Source: Halopenitus malekzadehii (lineage in GTDB: Archaea > Halobacteriota > Halobacteria > Halobacteriales > Haloferacaceae). Taken from it: a DNA stretch of 64,000 nucleotides. The notes beneath the pieces were generated by a model that searched no databases, was not told the DNA's origin, and saw only the letters and a list, made by a program, of their open reading frames with translations. This document shows, in pieces, positions 17,513 to 27,991 of the stretch. Positions within the stretch are counted from its first letter, which is position 1. Every line of letters starts with the position of its first letter. The stretch is from contig NZ_FNWU01000001.1 in assembly GCF_900108505.1 (NCBI RefSeq), positions 1,041,461-1,105,460 on the forward strand, given 5' to 3'. The translations under genes and the position numbers were made by a program.

Positions 17513-18706
17513 ATGGTGACGGTCGCGCTGGCTGGCAAACCGAACGCGGGAAAATCGACCCTGTATACCGCTGCAACGATGGCCGATGTCGATGTCGCGA
17601 ACTACCCGTTCACGACGATCGACGCGAACCGAGGAGTCACACACGTCCGTACCGAGTGTCCGTGCCTCGCTCGAAACGAGCGATGTGGGGCGGAGAACTG
17701 CCGCGGCGGGACGCGATACGTTCCGGTCGAACTCCTCGACGTGGCCGGGCTCGTCCCCGGCGCACACGAGGGCAAGGGGCTGGGCAACCAGTTCCTCGAC
17801 GAGCTGACCAACGCGGACGTCATCCTCAACGTCGTCGACGCCTCCGGCGGAACCGACGCGGAGGGGGAACCGGTTCCGGTCGGGAGCCACGATCCGCTCG
17901 AGGACGTCGACTTCATCGAACGCGAGATGAACCTCTGGCTCGCCGGGATCATCGACCGCAACTGGGAGGGCGTCGAACGGAAGTCACGATCGCCCGATTT
18001 CGACCTCGAGGAGGCACTCACCGACCTACTTACGGGGTTCGGCGCGACGACGGCGGACGTGACGGCGGTCCTCCGGTCGATCGACTATCCCAATGACCCA
18101 TTTAAGTGGACGGACGAGGATCGCGAACGGCTCGCCCGGGACCTTCGCCGCCGAAGCAAACCGATCGTCGTCGTCGCCAACAAGGCGGACGCCGCGCCCC
18201 AGGCGAACATCGATCGGCTTCGGGAGCAAACCGACCAGCCGGTCGTGTTCGCCACCGCCGACGGCGAGCTCGGACTCAGGCGGGCCGCCGACGCCGGCGT
18301 CGTCGAGTATGACCCCGGCGATCCGGGGTTCGATATCGTCGACGACGACGCGGTCTCGGACGAGCAGCGCGAGGGTCTCGAGCAGATTCGTGACGTGATC
18401 GACGACATCGGCGACACCGGCGTGCAGACGGCCCTGAACACGGCCGTGTACGATCGGCTCGACCGGTTCACCGCGTATCCGGTCCAGGACGCCTCGAAGT
18501 GGACCGACGCCCGCGGCAACGTCCTTCCCGACGCGTTTCTGCTCCGGGCGGGCGCGACCCCGAGGGATCTCGCGTACGCCGTCCACACGGACATCGGCGA
18601 GGGCTACCTCCACGCGATCGACGCGCGGTCGAACCGCCGGATCGGGGAGGACCACGAGCTCACGGAGGGCGACGTGATCAAGGTCGTCTCGACGGCCGGG
18701 CCGTGA
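17513..18706 (+). CDS. ychF: YchF/Obg-type GTPase with TGS domain
   Basis: A 397-residue P-loop NTPase of the OBG superfamily. G1 is GKPNAGKSTL, G3 is DVAGLVPGAHEGKGLGN, and the NKAD-type G4 is VVANKADAAPQ. A Cys-containing segment (CPCLARNERC) sits after the switch I region, as in archaeal members. The C-terminal TGS domain covers about residues 320-397 (LPDAFLLRAGATPRDLAYAV through EGDVIKVVS). YchF proteins bind ribosomes and in bacteria prefer ATP. The archaeal role in translation is inferred. Confidence 0.93.
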   Translation: MVTVALAGKPNAGKSTLYTAATMADVDVANYPFTTIDANRGVTHVRTECPCLARNERCGAENCRGGTRYVPVELLDVAGLVPGAHEGKGLGNQFLDELTNADVILNVVDASGGTDAEGEPVPVGSHDPLEDVDFIEREMNLWLAGIIDRNWEGVERKSRSPDFDLEEALTDLLTGFGATTADVTAVLRSIDYPNDPFKWTDEDRERLARDLRRRSKPIVVVANKADAAPQANIDRLREQTDQPVVFATADGELGLRRAADAGVVEYDPGDPGFDIVDDDAVSDEQREGLEQIRDVIDDIGDTGVQTALNTAVYDRLDRFTAYPVQDASKWTDARGNVLPDAFLLRAGATPRDLAYAVHTDIGEGYLHAIDARSNRRIGEDHELTEGDVIKVVSTAGP

Positions 18707-18917
18707 TCCGACCCTCCCGACGGAGATAGCGGAAACCATATCCTGTTTTTGGCACGCGACCGGTCGGATGCTAGAGAATGGGTGATATTCCCACGCAGCC
18801 ACGAATACAGTCCGTTCAGATTTTGAAGGAGACGTTCGGGTCATTCCGCCCGACAGCCACGACTCAGAAATAACTAACAAGCATCATAGATGTGAATAAA
18901 TATTCCATTTATGCATA

Positions 18918-18927
18918 CTTTATAGGG
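18918..18927 (+). promoter_or_regulatory. Promoter of the ABC importer operon
   Basis: ACTTTATAGG lies about 30 bp before the ATG at 18953, and GGAGG sits 5 nt before the start codon. This operon may therefore use a short leader with a Shine-Dalgarno sequence, unlike its leaderless neighbours. The AT-rich stretch just upstream (AATAAATATTCCATTTATG) contains partial dyad symmetry and could be an activator or repressor site. Confidence 0.5.
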
Positions 18928-18952
18928 GATACGGCCGGTACGTGGAGGCAAG

Positions 18953-20008
18953 ATGGACCGACGAGGATTCCTGACGACGGCCGGAACGACGATCGCCACG
19001 CCGCTCGTGGCTGGCTGCATCGCGACCGGCGGAAGCGGTGGCGGAAACGGCAACGCCGGCGGCTCGAACGACGGGTCCGGAACGAATTCCGGGAACGGAT
19101 CGAGCGGCGGCGACGGTAGAACGATCACGGTCGATTGGGCCTACTACAACCCGATCAGCCTCGTGCTCCGGGACCACGGCTGGCTCGAGGAGGAGTTCGC
19201 CGACGACGACGTCTCGATCGAGTGGGTGCTCAGCCTCGGAAGCAACCAGGCCAACGAGTACTCCCAGAGCGGGTCCGCCGAGTTCGCCTCGACGGCGGGG
19301 ATCGCGGCGCTGCTCGCACGCACGAACGGCGTCCCGATCCGGACGCCGTACATCTACTCGAAGCCGGAGTGGACCGCGCTCGTGGCCAAATCCGACTCGG
19401 GGATCGAGGAGGTCGCGGACCTGGAGGGCAAACGCGTCGCCGCGACGCGAGGAACCGACCCGTACTTCTTCCTGCTCCAGGCCCTCGAGACCGCCGGACT
19501 CTCCGAGTCCGACGTCGAGGTCGTCCACCTCCAGCATCCCGACGGGCAGTCGGCGCTCGTGCAGGACGACGTCGACGCGTGGGCCGGTCTGGACCCCCAT
19601 ATGGCCGAGCTGGAGCTGGAACACGACGTCGATCTGTTCTTCCGGGAGCCCGACTTCAACACCTACGGCTTCCTCAACGTGCTCGATGGATTCCTCGAGG
19701 ACCATCCCGAGGACGCACGTCGGGTCCTCGAGACCTACGAGCGCGGGCGCCAGTGGGCACTCGAGAATCCCCAGGAGACGGCGTCGATCCTCGCCGCCGA
19801 ATCGGACATGTCCCAGGCGGTCGCCGAGCGCGTGTTCGTCGAGCGAAACGACCTCTCGACCGCGCTCCCCGGCGAGCAGCATCGTGACCTCCTCTCCACG
19901 CTGGCGCCCATCCTGAAGGACGAGGGGATGGTCCAGCCCGACGCCGACCTCCAGGCGCGGATCGACGAGCTGATCGACTCCGAGACCGCACGCGAGGTGG
20001 TGAACTGA
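18953..20008 (+). CDS. ABC importer substrate-binding lipoprotein (SsuA/TauA/NMT1 type)
   Basis: A 351-residue secreted solute-binding protein. The N-terminus has RRGFLTTAGTTIATP and the lipobox LVAGC, typical of a Tat-exported haloarchaeal lipoprotein, followed by a Gly/Asn/Ser linker. The mature domain is of the periplasmic-binding type: WAYYNPISLVLRDHGWLEEEF, GSAEFASTAGIAALLARTNG, GKRVAATRGTDPYFFLLQAL, DAWAGLDPHMAELE. It overlaps the permease start by 1 bp. The family transports aliphatic sulfonates, taurine, nitrate or thiamine precursors; sulfonate is the best guess and unproven. Confidence 0.88.
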   Translation: MDRRGFLTTAGTTIATPLVAGCIATGGSGGGNGNAGGSNDGSGTNSGNGSSGGDGRTITVDWAYYNPISLVLRDHGWLEEEFADDDVSIEWVLSLGSNQANEYSQSGSAEFASTAGIAALLARTNGVPIRTPYIYSKPEWTALVAKSDSGIEEVADLEGKRVAATRGTDPYFFLLQALETAGLSESDVEVVHLQHPDGQSALVQDDVDAWAGLDPHMAELELEHDVDLFFREPDFNTYGFLNVLDGFLEDHPEDARRVLETYERGRQWALENPQETASILAAESDMSQAVAERVFVERNDLSTALPGEQHRDLLSTLAPILKDEGMVQPDADLQARIDELIDSETAREVVN

Positions 20009-20841
20009 TGGCGACGGTCGAGGACCACGACGGCGTGACGGCGATCGGGGAGCGTCTGACCGCGTGGGTTCGCGACCGTTCTCCGTCCGCGATTGGCTTC
20101 CCGCGCCGTGCCCTCGGCCTCGTCGTACCCGGCCTGCTCGTCGTTGGCTGGCACCTGCTCATCACCCAGGGCGTCTTCCAGCCCCACCAGCTACCGGCGC
20201 CGATGACCGTCCTCTCGACGTTCGTGGCGATGGGTGCCTCCGGCGAGCTGTGGGGCCACCTCAGCGTCACGATCCAGCGCGTCGCGTTCGGCGTGCTCTT
20301 CGGCGTGAGCGCCGGGATCGTCTTCGGGACGATCACCGGGCTGTTCGGGCTCGCGAACGACCTGCTGGATCCCCTCCTTCAGAGCATGAAGAACATTCCC
20401 TCGCTGGCGTGGGTCCCGCTGTTCCTGTTGTGGTTCGGCATCGGCGAGAGCGCGAAGGTGACGCTCATCGCGCTGGGTGCGTTCTTCCCGGTGTACCTCA
20501 ACCTCTCCACGGGGATCCAGGGGATCGACGAGGACCTCCTCGAGGTCGTCGAGGTCTACGACGTCGGCCGCCTCGAGACGCTTCGGCGCGTCGTCTTCCC
20601 CGCCGCCCTCCCGAACCTGCTGGTCGGCATCCGCGGCGGCGTCGGGTTGGCGTGGATGTTCGTGGTCGCGGCCGAGCTGATCGCCGCCAGCCAGGGCCTC
20701 GGCTTCCTGTTGAGCGACGGCCGGGTGCTCGCACGTCCCGACATCATCGTCGGCTCGATCCTGCTGTTCGCGTCACTCGGAAACCTCTCGGACATCGGTG
20801 TGAAGGCGTTACAGCGACGACTCGTCTACTGGAGCGCCTAG
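20008..20841 (+). CDS. ABC importer permease (SsuC type)
   Basis: A 277-residue permease with about six hydrophobic helices. The EAA-loop region reads [23 protein letters not shown], which couples to the ATPase. The start codon overlaps the stop of the binding-protein gene (ATGATGG arrangement), so translation is coupled. An N-terminal amphipathic stretch of about 30 residues precedes the first helix ([18 protein letters not shown]). It completes the SsuABC-like importer with its neighbours. Substrate follows that of the binding protein and is unproven. Confidence 0.9.
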   Translation: MATVEDHDGVTAIGERLTAWVRDRSPSAIGFPRRALGLVVPGLLVVGWHLLITQGVFQPHQLPAPMTVLSTFVAMGASGELWGHLSVTIQRVAFGVLFGVSAGIVFGTITGLFGLANDLLDPLLQSMKNIPSLAWVPLFLLWFGIGESAKVTLIALGAFFPVYLNLSTGIQGIDEDLLEVVEVYDVGRLETLRRVVFPAALPNLLVGIRGGVGLAWMFVVAAELIAASQGLGFLLSDGRVLARPDIIVGSILLFASLGNLSDIGVKALQRRLVYWSA

Positions 20842-20842
20842 G

Positions 20843-21556
20843 ATGATCGAGACGCGCTCGCTCACCAAGACCTACGACGACACGGTCGCGCTCCGCGAGG
20901 TCGACTTCGCGGCCGACGACGGGGAGTTCGTCTCAGTCGTCGGTCCGTCCGGCTGCGGGAAGAGTACCCTGCTGCGCGTGCTCGCCGGCCTCGAGTCGGG
21001 CTTCGACGGGACGGCCTCGATTGACGGGACACCGGTGAACGCCGGCGGCAGCGACGACGTCGGGGTCGTCTTTCAGGACCCGCGCCTGCTCCCGTGGGCG
21101 ACCGTCCGGGAGAACGTTCGGATCGGCTTTGACGAGTCGGTGACCGACGACCGCATCGACGACCTGATCGACCGCGTCGGACTCGACGGCTTCGAGATGG
21201 CACTTCCCGAGGAACTCTCCGGCGGGATGGCCCAGCGGGTCGCGCTCGCTCGTGGGCTGGCGTACGGCCCGCAGGCCCTCCTGCTCGACGAGCCGTTCAG
21301 CGCGCTCGACGCGCTGACGAAGGTCGAGCAACAGGAGTTCCTGCTCGACGTGCGGGACGACATCGACGCGACGGTCGTCCTTGTGACCCACGACGTCGAG
21401 GAGGCCGTCTACCTCGCCGACCGTGTCGTCGTGCTGGGCGGCCAGCCCGGCACCGTCGTCGCGGACGTCGAGGTGCCTCTCGATCGACCCCGCGATCGAA
21501 CGGACGAGCGGCTGATCGAGACTCGCGAGCGCGTGACGGACGCGCTCGGGGTGTGA
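20843..21556 (+). CDS. ABC importer ATPase (SsuB type)
   Basis: A 237-residue nucleotide-binding subunit. Walker A is [18 protein letters not shown], the Q-loop is [10 protein letters not shown], the signature is [14 protein letters not shown], Walker B is [12 protein letters not shown], and the switch histidine is in [14 protein letters not shown]. It starts 1 bp after the permease stop. The FQDPRLLPW segment is typical of the nitrate/sulfonate/taurine class. It energises import by the preceding two proteins. Confidence 0.93.
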   Translation: MIETRSLTKTYDDTVALREVDFAADDGEFVSVVGPSGCGKSTLLRVLAGLESGFDGTASIDGTPVNAGGSDDVGVVFQDPRLLPWATVRENVRIGFDESVTDDRIDDLIDRVGLDGFEMALPEELSGGMAQRVALARGLAYGPQALLLDEPFSALDALTKVEQQEFLLDVRDDIDATVVLVTHDVEEAVYLADRVVVLGGQPGTVVADVEVPLDRPRDRTDERLIETRERVTDALGV

Positions 21557-21633
21557 TCGCCCCCTCTCCCCACTGCCGAGGGAACAGCCGTTCCGCCATC
21601 CGTCAGACGCGCGCGTGACGACGGCACAACTGC

Positions 21634-21641
21634 TTTATATA
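21634..21641 (+). promoter_or_regulatory. TATA box of dacZ
   Basis: TTTATATA is centred 27 bp before the ATG at 21665, a near-perfect leaderless archaeal promoter for dacZ and the overlapping channel gene. Confidence 0.6.
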
Positions 21642-21664
21642 CGGGGTCGGACGTTTAAGTAACG

Positions 21665-22474
21665 ATGTCCACCCTCACCGACCTTCTCGGCGACGTCGTG
21701 GCCGACGTCGACGACGTCTTCCTGTTTTCCCCGAGCGGATCGTTTCACGACCGGTTCCGCGAGGCCGACGTCGACGTCGTCGTCGTCGATACCGAAAACG
21801 ACGTCGACGCCGAGACGTTCGTCGAACTCCCGCTGGAGTTCGATAACGTCCGCGACCGGATCCGGTTCGGCATCGAGGGCGCGGTCGAGAACGGGATCGT
21901 CGAGGAGGGCGACGCGATCGCCTGTTCGGTGGCGGTGTTCGCCGACGACGCGGATTCGGTGATCCGCGTCCGGGCGACCGAGGACATGGGGTCCGGGATC
22001 TACGACCTGTTCGTCGACTCACGAGCCGACCCGGACGTCATCCGTGACGTCTTCCAGGTGGCGATCGAACTCGGCAAGAAGGGCCAGAAAGGCAAGCCGG
22101 TCGGCGCGCTGTTCGTCGTCGGGGACGCCGGAAAGGTGATGAACAAATCGCGACCGCTCAGCTACAACCCCTTCGAGAAGAGCCACGTTCACGTCGGCGA
22201 CCCGATCGTGAACGTGATGTTGAAGGAGTTCTCCCGGCTCGACGGCGCGTTCGTGATCTCCGACTCGGGGAAGATCGTCTCCGCGTACCGCTACCTCGAG
22301 CCGGCCGCCGAGGGTGTCGACATTCCCAAGGGACTCGGCGCACGGCACATGGCCGCCGGCGCGATCACGCGTGACACGAACGCGACCGCGATCGTGCTCT
22401 CCGAGTCCGACGGGCTCGTGCGGGCGTTCAAGGGGGGACGGCTCATCCTCGAGGTCGATCCGGAGGCGTACTGA
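21665..22474 (+). CDS. dacZ: Diadenylate cyclase DacZ (c-di-AMP synthase)
   Basis: A 269-residue protein that condenses two ATP to cyclic di-AMP. The C-terminal DAC/DisA_N domain (about 110-269) has both catalytic motifs: DGA at residues 193-195 in RLDGAFVISDSG and RHM at 227-229 in GLGARHMAAGAITRDTNATA. The N-terminal 100 residues form the archaeal DacZ-specific domain (FLFSPSGSFHDRF). It overlaps the downstream MscS gene by the ATGA-type junction. c-di-AMP is known to matter for osmotic control in haloarchaea, so the linkage is meaningful. Confidence 0.95.
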   Translation: MSTLTDLLGDVVADVDDVFLFSPSGSFHDRFREADVDVVVVDTENDVDAETFVELPLEFDNVRDRIRFGIEGAVENGIVEEGDAIACSVAVFADDADSVIRVRATEDMGSGIYDLFVDSRADPDVIRDVFQVAIELGKKGQKGKPVGALFVVGDAGKVMNKSRPLSYNPFEKSHVHVGDPIVNVMLKEFSRLDGAFVISDSGKIVSAYRYLEPAAEGVDIPKGLGARHMAAGAITRDTNATAIVLSESDGLVRAFKGGRLILEVDPEAY

Positions 22475-23280
22475 TGACGGGGATGTCCGTCCCGATCACG
22501 GTACAGGAAACGGTTTCGGAGGTGATCGCGCTGGTTCCGCCGCGCATCTGGCTCGCGTTATTCATCGTCATCTTCGGAGTCATCGCCGGCTACCTCGTCG
22601 AAGTGGTCAACCGACGACTGCTTGAACGAGCCGGCGTTCCGGCGTCTACCGAAGGAACCGCCTTCGAGCGAACCGTACGCGGGTTCGGGCTCTCGACGGT
22701 GACCATCATTGCGAAACTCTCGAACTACTTCATCGTCGGGATCGCCGTCCTCACGGCCCTGTCGGTCGCCGACGTCCAATACACCGAGCTCTTCTGGGGC
22801 GACGTCGCGACGTTCGTGCCGCGGCTGTTCATCGCGATCGTCGTCCTGATCGTCGGGATCGTGGTCGGCGACAAGATCGAGTTATACGTCGCCGAACGGC
22901 TCCGCGGGGTCAAACTCCCGGAAACGGGCGTGATATCCACCGTCGCGAAATACAGCGTCGTCTACGTCGCGGCCCTGATCGCCCTCGATCAGATCGGCGT
23001 CGCGACCCTGGCGTTGATAGTCCTACTTGCGGCCTATGCGTTCGCGCTCGTGGTGCTCACCGCCTTGGCCACCAAGGACCTGCTCGCTGCCGCCGCCGCC
23101 GGAGTGTTTCTCCTCCTGCGACACCCGTACGGGATCGGCGACGAGGTGAAAGTCGCGGACCGACGCGGGATCGTTCAGGAGGTCGACCTGTTCGTCACGC
23201 ACATCGAGACCGACGGCGAGGAACACGTCCTGCCGAACCACATCGTGTTCCGTGAGGGGATCGTCAGAATACGGGACTAG
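22474..23280 (+). CDS. MscS-like channel coupled to dacZ
   Basis: A 268-residue membrane protein whose first base is the last base of the dacZ stop codon. Helices lie at about 25-45, 72-98, 110-132 and 150-200, and the last leads to [28 protein letters not shown], the MscS beta domain, truncated after [17 protein letters not shown]. It therefore lacks the usual C-terminal alpha/beta vestibule domain of longer MscS proteins. Translational coupling to a c-di-AMP synthase suggests osmotic or turgor function. It converges with the acyltransferase gene, overlapping by 4 bp (CTAG). Confidence 0.85.
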   Translation: MTGMSVPITVQETVSEVIALVPPRIWLALFIVIFGVIAGYLVEVVNRRLLERAGVPASTEGTAFERTVRGFGLSTVTIIAKLSNYFIVGIAVLTALSVADVQYTELFWGDVATFVPRLFIAIVVLIVGIVVGDKIELYVAERLRGVKLPETGVISTVAKYSVVYVAALIALDQIGVATLALIVLLAAYAFALVVLTALATKDLLAAAAAGVFLLLRHPYGIGDEVKVADRRGIVQEVDLFVTHIETDGEEHVLPNHIVFREGIVRIRD

Positions 23281-23885
23281 CTCCGCTCACCGGACGTCTC
23301 GGCTTCGCGTTCGGAGACCACCTCGGCCGGCACGCCGGCGACGGTCGTCCCGGCCGGAACGTCCTTGGTCACGAGCGAGTTGGCGGCGACACGAGCGTCC
23401 TCCCCGATCGTCACCCCGGGCAACACGATCGCGCCGGCGCCGATCATCGCGCGTTGCCGCACCACCACGTCGCCGAGCCGATATTCGTCCTGGAGGAACT
23501 CGTGACACAGCAGGGTGGCGTCGTATCCGACGATCGCGTCCGATTCGATCGAGATCCGCTCGGGCCAGAACACGTCCGGCGTCGACTCCAGCCCCCAGGA
23601 GACGCCCGCGCCGACCGAGACCCCGATCCGCCGCAACAACCAGTTCTTGAGCCGGAGGCTTGGCGAGATCCGGCACGCCAGTATCACGAGATAGTTCCTG
23701 ACGACGACGAGCGGCGACTTCGCGTCCGGCCAGGACCACAGCGAGTTGCGCGGTCCCGGGGTCGCGACCCGGTCCAACTGGTCACGACGCCGTGGCCCGG
23801 TTTCGCCCGAGCCGTCGACGTCCTCGTCCCCGGGGCTTGAGGGATCCGAGGGGCGCTCCGACGCCCCGTGGTGCTCGTCGTTCAC
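23277..23885 (-). CDS. Hexapeptide-repeat acyltransferase
   Basis: A 202-residue protein from a GTG at 23885. The start is chosen because CTTTAACC, a TATA-like box, is centred 26 bp upstream. The N-terminal 35 residues are acidic and low complexity, followed by a short helical region ([24 protein letters not shown]). A left-handed beta-helix follows, with hexapeptide repeats: [59 protein letters not shown]. The pattern [16 protein letters not shown] is typical of the LbH acetyltransferase family. The acceptor, possibly a sugar of surface glycans, is unknown. Confidence 0.87.
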   Translation of the reverse strand: MNDEHHGASERPSDPSSPGDEDVDGSGETGPRRRDQLDRVATPGPRNSLWSWPDAKSPLVVVRNYLVILACRISPSLRLKNWLLRRIGVSVGAGVSWGLESTPDVFWPERISIESDAIVGYDATLLCHEFLQDEYRLGDVVVRQRAMIGAGAIVLPGVTIGEDARVAANSLVTKDVPAGTTVAGVPAEVVSEREAETSGERS

Positions 23886-23906
23886 GCCGTTCGATCCGCT
23901 CCCCGT

Positions 23907-23914
23907 GGTTAAAG
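23907..23914 (-). promoter_or_regulatory. TATA-like box of the acyltransferase
   Basis: Minus-strand CTTTAACC is centred 26 bp before the GTG start, which decides the start codon in a frame that stays open far upstream. Confidence 0.5.
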
Positions 23915-24168
23915 ACCTCGCGCTCACGACTACCTCCGCGCGCGGTTGTCTCTCTGCCCACCGCCGCCCCCAGTCACGGCGCCGCCTCCGGTCACGGGTC
24001 CCGTGTTCCGACCCTTCAAACCGAATGCCGACGCATCCGTCCGCGTGCCGTGATCCCACCGACCCACGACGGTCCAGGCGGGTGCGTGACGCGCCGTCGT
24101 GGGATCTTCCCGGACCCCACCGCCCCGGACCGACGGAATGCGTCACCTGCTCGCAAGCACTCGGGCAG

Positions 24169-25452
24169 TCACTCCCGAATGGCGTCCATATGCTCGAGCC
24201 GTCGGTCGATGAGGGACGCGGTTCCGATGTCGTGTCGGATCCGCACCCGATCGCCGGCGGCGGAGAGCGCCTCCGAGGCCACCGATTCCGCCGCCTCGAT
24301 CGACGCCCCCAACCCGACGACGGCGAAGGCGCGTGAGGTCGTCGTGTAGAGCCCGTCCTCCCGCTCGTCGACGCTGGCGTAGAACAGCAGCGCGTCCCCG
24401 ACGCTTTCCTCGTCGACATCGATGCGGGCGCCCGCGTCCGGGCCCGTCGGGTAGCCATCGGGTACGGCGTACTTACAGACGGTGGCTCGCTCGGCGAAGG
24501 ACAGCTCCGGAAGGCTCTCTCCGTCGCGAGCGGCGGTGATCACGTCGATGAACGGCGTTTCGAGTACCGGGAGCGTGTTCATCGCCTCCGGGTCGCCGAA
24601 CCGGGCGTTGAACTCGACGACCTTCGGTCCCTCGGCGGTGAGCATAAACTGTCCGTAGAGGACGCCCGTATATTCCGGCAGCGCCTCGACGACCGCCTCG
24701 ATGACCGCGACGGCGTCGTCGTAGTCTCCGTCGTCCATAAACGGCAGCGAGAACTCGGCGTCGGAGTAGGAACCCATCCCACCCGTGTTCGGTCCTTCGT
24801 CGCCCTCGTAGGCGCGTTTGTGGTCCTGGACCGCCGGCGTTGTCCGCACGTCGCCGTTGGCGACGAACGCCTGGATCGTGAACTCCTCACCGACGAGCCG
24901 TTCCTCCAACACGACGCGGTCGTACTCGGACTCCCGGAGATATTCCTTCGCTTCGGCGGCGGTGACCTGGTCGCCGATCACCTTGACGCCCTTCCCGCCG
25001 GTGAGTCCGACGGGTTTGACGGCGAGGTCGCCGTCGTACTCATCGATGTACTCGCAGGCGGCCTCCATATCGGTGAACGTCTCGAAATCCGGACAGCCCG
25101 GGATGTCGTTGTTCCGCATAAACCGCCGTTGGTAGGCCTTGTCCGTCTCGATCCGTGCCGCCTCCTGGTGCGGGCCGAACGTGTATACGCCGACCTCATC
25201 GAGGGCGTCGGCGACGCCGGCGGCAAGCGCCGATTCGGGGCCGATCACGGCCACACTCGCGTCGATCGACTCGGCGTAGTCGACGATTGCCGCCGCATCC
25301 GTCTCCGAGGTGGTCTCGAACCCCTCCGCGAGCCGGGCGATCCCGGGGTTCCGGTTGCTCGCACAGGCGTGAAGTTCACAATCCGGAGCGAGTGCGCGGG
25401 CGATCGCGTGTTCGCGGCCGCCGCCACCGATCAGCAACACGGTCTCGGTCAT
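24169..25452 (-). CDS. purD: Phosphoribosylamine-glycine ligase
   Basis: A 427-residue ATP-grasp enzyme that joins glycine to phosphoribosylamine in purine synthesis. The N-terminus [21 protein letters not shown] is the family signature, with [56 protein letters not shown] and [16 protein letters not shown] following in the expected order. The start at 25452 gives normal length; the open frame further upstream is not part of the family. Together with purL at the window start it shows scattered, not operonic, purine genes. Confidence 0.97.
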   Translation of the reverse strand: MTETVLLIGGGGREHAIARALAPDCELHACASNRNPGIARLAEGFETTSETDAAAIVDYAESIDASVAVIGPESALAAGVADALDEVGVYTFGPHQEAARIETDKAYQRRFMRNNDIPGCPDFETFTDMEAACEYIDEYDGDLAVKPVGLTGGKGVKVIGDQVTAAEAKEYLRESEYDRVVLEERLVGEEFTIQAFVANGDVRTTPAVQDHKRAYEGDEGPNTGGMGSYSDAEFSLPFMDDGDYDDAVAVIEAVVEALPEYTGVLYGQFMLTAEGPKVVEFNARFGDPEAMNTLPVLETPFIDVITAARDGESLPELSFAERATVCKYAVPDGYPTGPDAGARIDVDEESVGDALLFYASVDEREDGLYTTTSRAFAVVGLGASIEAAESVASEALSAAGDRVRIRHDIGTASLIDRRLEHMDAIRE

Positions 25453-25681
25453 ACGCGAGGGGTTTCCGCACGGTAGTGTAAATCTTGTCGTTACATCCGA
25501 CGGATACAACCACGATCGTGGATCAGAGCCGGGGATCACCATCGTCGAACACGGGGGTCGTCGATTCCGGTCGTCGCCGACCTCAACCGCCGTCGAGCCA
25601 AGACTCGAGAACCCCGGTCGACGGCGCGCTCGGAGCTTCGAGTGTCGACGGCTTTTCACCGTGGCCGCCGTACCGGCAGCT

Positions 25682-27946
25682 ATGTCCACACCGACCGACC
25701 GGAATCGGCTGTCCGCGGAGGGAAGTCCGTACCTCCGTCAACACGCCGACAATCCGGTCAACTGGCAGCCGTGGGACGATCGTGCCTTCGAGACCGCCGC
25801 CGAACACGACGTCCCCCTCTTCGTCTCGGTCGGCTACGCCGCCTGCCACTGGTGTCACGTGATGGAGGAGGAGAGCTTCTCGGATCCCACGGTCGCCGAG
25901 ACCCTCAACGAGTCCTTCGTCCCGATAAAGGTTGACCGCGAGGAACGGCCCGACGTCGACGACGTGTTGATGACCGTCTGTCAGCTCGTCTCCGGCGGCG
26001 GCGGATGGCCCCTGTCGGCGTGGTGTACGCCCGACGGGAAACCTTTCTACATCGGGACGTACTTCCCGCGGGAGCCGACGCGGGGGCGTCCCGGATTCCT
26101 CGAGCTCTGCAACCGGATCGCTGACTCCTGGAGCGATCCGGAACAGCGGGCCGAAATGGAATCCCGAGCTGATCAGTGGATGGCCGCAGCCCGCGATGAG
26201 GTCGAGTCGGTTCCGGAGCATCCCGGTGACCCCCCGGGATCGGCGGTCCTCGAGGAGGCAGCTGCGGCCGCCGTTCGCGGGTACGACGAGGAACACGGGG
26301 GGTTCGGAACGAGCGGCCCGAAGTTCCCCCAGCCGCGTCGGCTCGATCTGCTGCTTCGAGCCGGTGGTTCCGCCAACCGAACCGCCGATGGAACGACTGA
26401 CCGGACCGCCGATGGAACGACTGACCGGACCGACATCGGTCGTGAGGCGGCTACGGACCGGAACGCGGCCCTACAGGCCGCGACGGGGACTCTCGATGCG
26501 ATGGGTGAGGGAGGAATATACGACCACGTCGGCGGCGGATTCCATCGCTACGCGACCAACCGCTCCTGGACGGTGCCACACTTCGAGAAGATGCTGTACG
26601 ACAACGCGGAGCTCCCTCGCGTGCTTCTCGACGCGTTTCAGGCGACGGGGACCCCGCGATACGGGCTCCTCGCACAGGAGACGTTCGCCTTCCTCGATCG
26701 TGAACTCTCCCACCCGGACGGCGGCTTCTTCAGCACCCTCGATGCCCGGAGCGTTCCGCCCGACTCCCGTCGCGGGTCGACGACGGATGCGTCGGAGGCA
26801 GCGCCCGATCCGGTTGAAGGTGCATTCTACACCTGGACGCCCGCGGAGATCGACGCCGTCCTCGAGGAACCGGATGCATCACTCGTTCGCGACCGGTTCG
26901 GCGTGACCCCTGCCGGAAACTTCGAACGCGGGACAACGGTGCTCACCGAATCGACGTCGATCGAGGAACTCGCGACCGACCACGGACTCGACCGATCGAC
27001 GGTCCGCGACCGGCTGCGTGCGGCCCGCCTCGATCTGTACGAGGCCCGCGATCGTCGGCCGCGTCCGGCACGGGACGAGAAAGTGATCGCGGGCTGGAAC
27101 GGGCGAGCGATCTCCGCGTTCGCGGCGGGCGCACGTGCGTTGGACCCGGGGCTTTCGGAGCGGGCGACCGCGGCCCTCGAGTTCGTTCGCGATCGGCTGT
27201 GGGACGCGGCGGACCGTCGACTCGACCGACGGTGGATCGACGGCGACCGTACGGGCCCGGGCTATCTCGATGACTACGCGTTCCTCGCGCGCGGCGCTTT
27301 CGACACGTATCAGGTGACCGGCCGTCCCGATCAGCTCGGGTTCGCCATCGAACTCGCCGATCGGATCGTTGCGGATTTCTACGACGAGGAGGCAGGCACG
27401 ATCTACTCGGTTCCGAGCAAGCCCGCCGACGAGTCCGCTGATGAGGCTGCTCGTCCGAGCGACCTCTCGGTCCGTACCCAGTCGTTGACCGACCGATCGC
27501 TGCCCTCGAGCGTCGGCGTCGCGGTCGAATTGCTTGCCGAGCTCGACGGATTCGTTCGTGACCGTTCGTACCGCTCCGTCGCGGAGACCGTTCTGGGGAC
27601 ACACGCCGACCGGATCCGAGCCGGACCGCTCGAACACGCGTCGCTCGTTCTGGCTGCCGATCGCGTCGCGAACGGTGGGATCGAGCTCGTGTTCGCCGCC
27701 GATGACCGCGCCGAATCGTGGCGGGAAACGCTCTCGAAGCGGTTCCTCCCTGGAGCAGTCATCGCCCCGCGCCCCGCAACGTCGGCGGCAACCGCCGACT
27801 GGTGTCGGGAGATCGGTGTGGAAGGGGTTCCCCCCATCTGGGACGGCCGGGATGCGATCGACGGAGAGCCGACCGTCTACGCGTGCCGTGGGTTCGCATG
27901 TTCGCCGCCGAAGACCGATATCGAGGCCGCGCTCGACTGGCTGTGA
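25682..27946 (+). CDS. DUF255 thioredoxin-domain protein (YyaL/spermatogenesis-associated 20 family)
   Basis: A 754-residue protein. The N-terminal thioredoxin-like DUF255 domain shows NRLSAEGSPYLRQHADNPVNW, VSVGYAACHWCHVMEEESF with a CxxC pair, and KVDREERPDVDDVLMTV. The rest is an (alpha/alpha)6-type domain related to N-acylglucosamine 2-epimerases, with GGIYDHVGGGFHRYATNRSW, HFEKMLYDNAELPRVLL and VIAGWNGRAISAFA. A Thr/Asp-rich linker contains an exact 24-bp tandem duplication at 26381-26428. The biochemical role is unproven; it is cytoplasmic with no signal peptide. The start MSTPTDRN matches the family. Confidence 0.9.
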   Translation: MSTPTDRNRLSAEGSPYLRQHADNPVNWQPWDDRAFETAAEHDVPLFVSVGYAACHWCHVMEEESFSDPTVAETLNESFVPIKVDREERPDVDDVLMTVCQLVSGGGGWPLSAWCTPDGKPFYIGTYFPREPTRGRPGFLELCNRIADSWSDPEQRAEMESRADQWMAAARDEVESVPEHPGDPPGSAVLEEAAAAAVRGYDEEHGGFGTSGPKFPQPRRLDLLLRAGGSANRTADGTTDRTADGTTDRTDIGREAATDRNAALQAATGTLDAMGEGGIYDHVGGGFHRYATNRSWTVPHFEKMLYDNAELPRVLLDAFQATGTPRYGLLAQETFAFLDRELSHPDGGFFSTLDARSVPPDSRRGSTTDASEAAPDPVEGAFYTWTPAEIDAVLEEPDASLVRDRFGVTPAGNFERGTTVLTESTSIEELATDHGLDRSTVRDRLRAARLDLYEARDRRPRPARDEKVIAGWNGRAISAFAAGARALDPGLSERATAALEFVRDRLWDAADRRLDRRWIDGDRTGPGYLDDYAFLARGAFDTYQVTGRPDQLGFAIELADRIVADFYDEEAGTIYSVPSKPADESADEAARPSDLSVRTQSLTDRSLPSSVGVAVELLAELDGFVRDRSYRSVAETVLGTHADRIRAGPLEHASLVLAADRVANGGIELVFAADDRAESWRETLSKRFLPGAVIAPRPATSAATADWCREIGVEGVPPIWDGRDAIDGEPTVYACRGFACSPPKTDIEAALDWL
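26381..26428. repeat. Exact 24-bp tandem duplication inside the DUF255 gene
   Basis: Two identical 24-bp units, 26381-26404 and 26405-26428, encode two copies of TADGTTDR in frame. They lie in a linker between the thioredoxin-like and helical domains, where length change is probably tolerated. Confidence 0.85.
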
Positions 27947-27991
27947 TCGGCTCTCGACCGGATCGAGCGCTGCTCTCCACCCTGAATCCTA

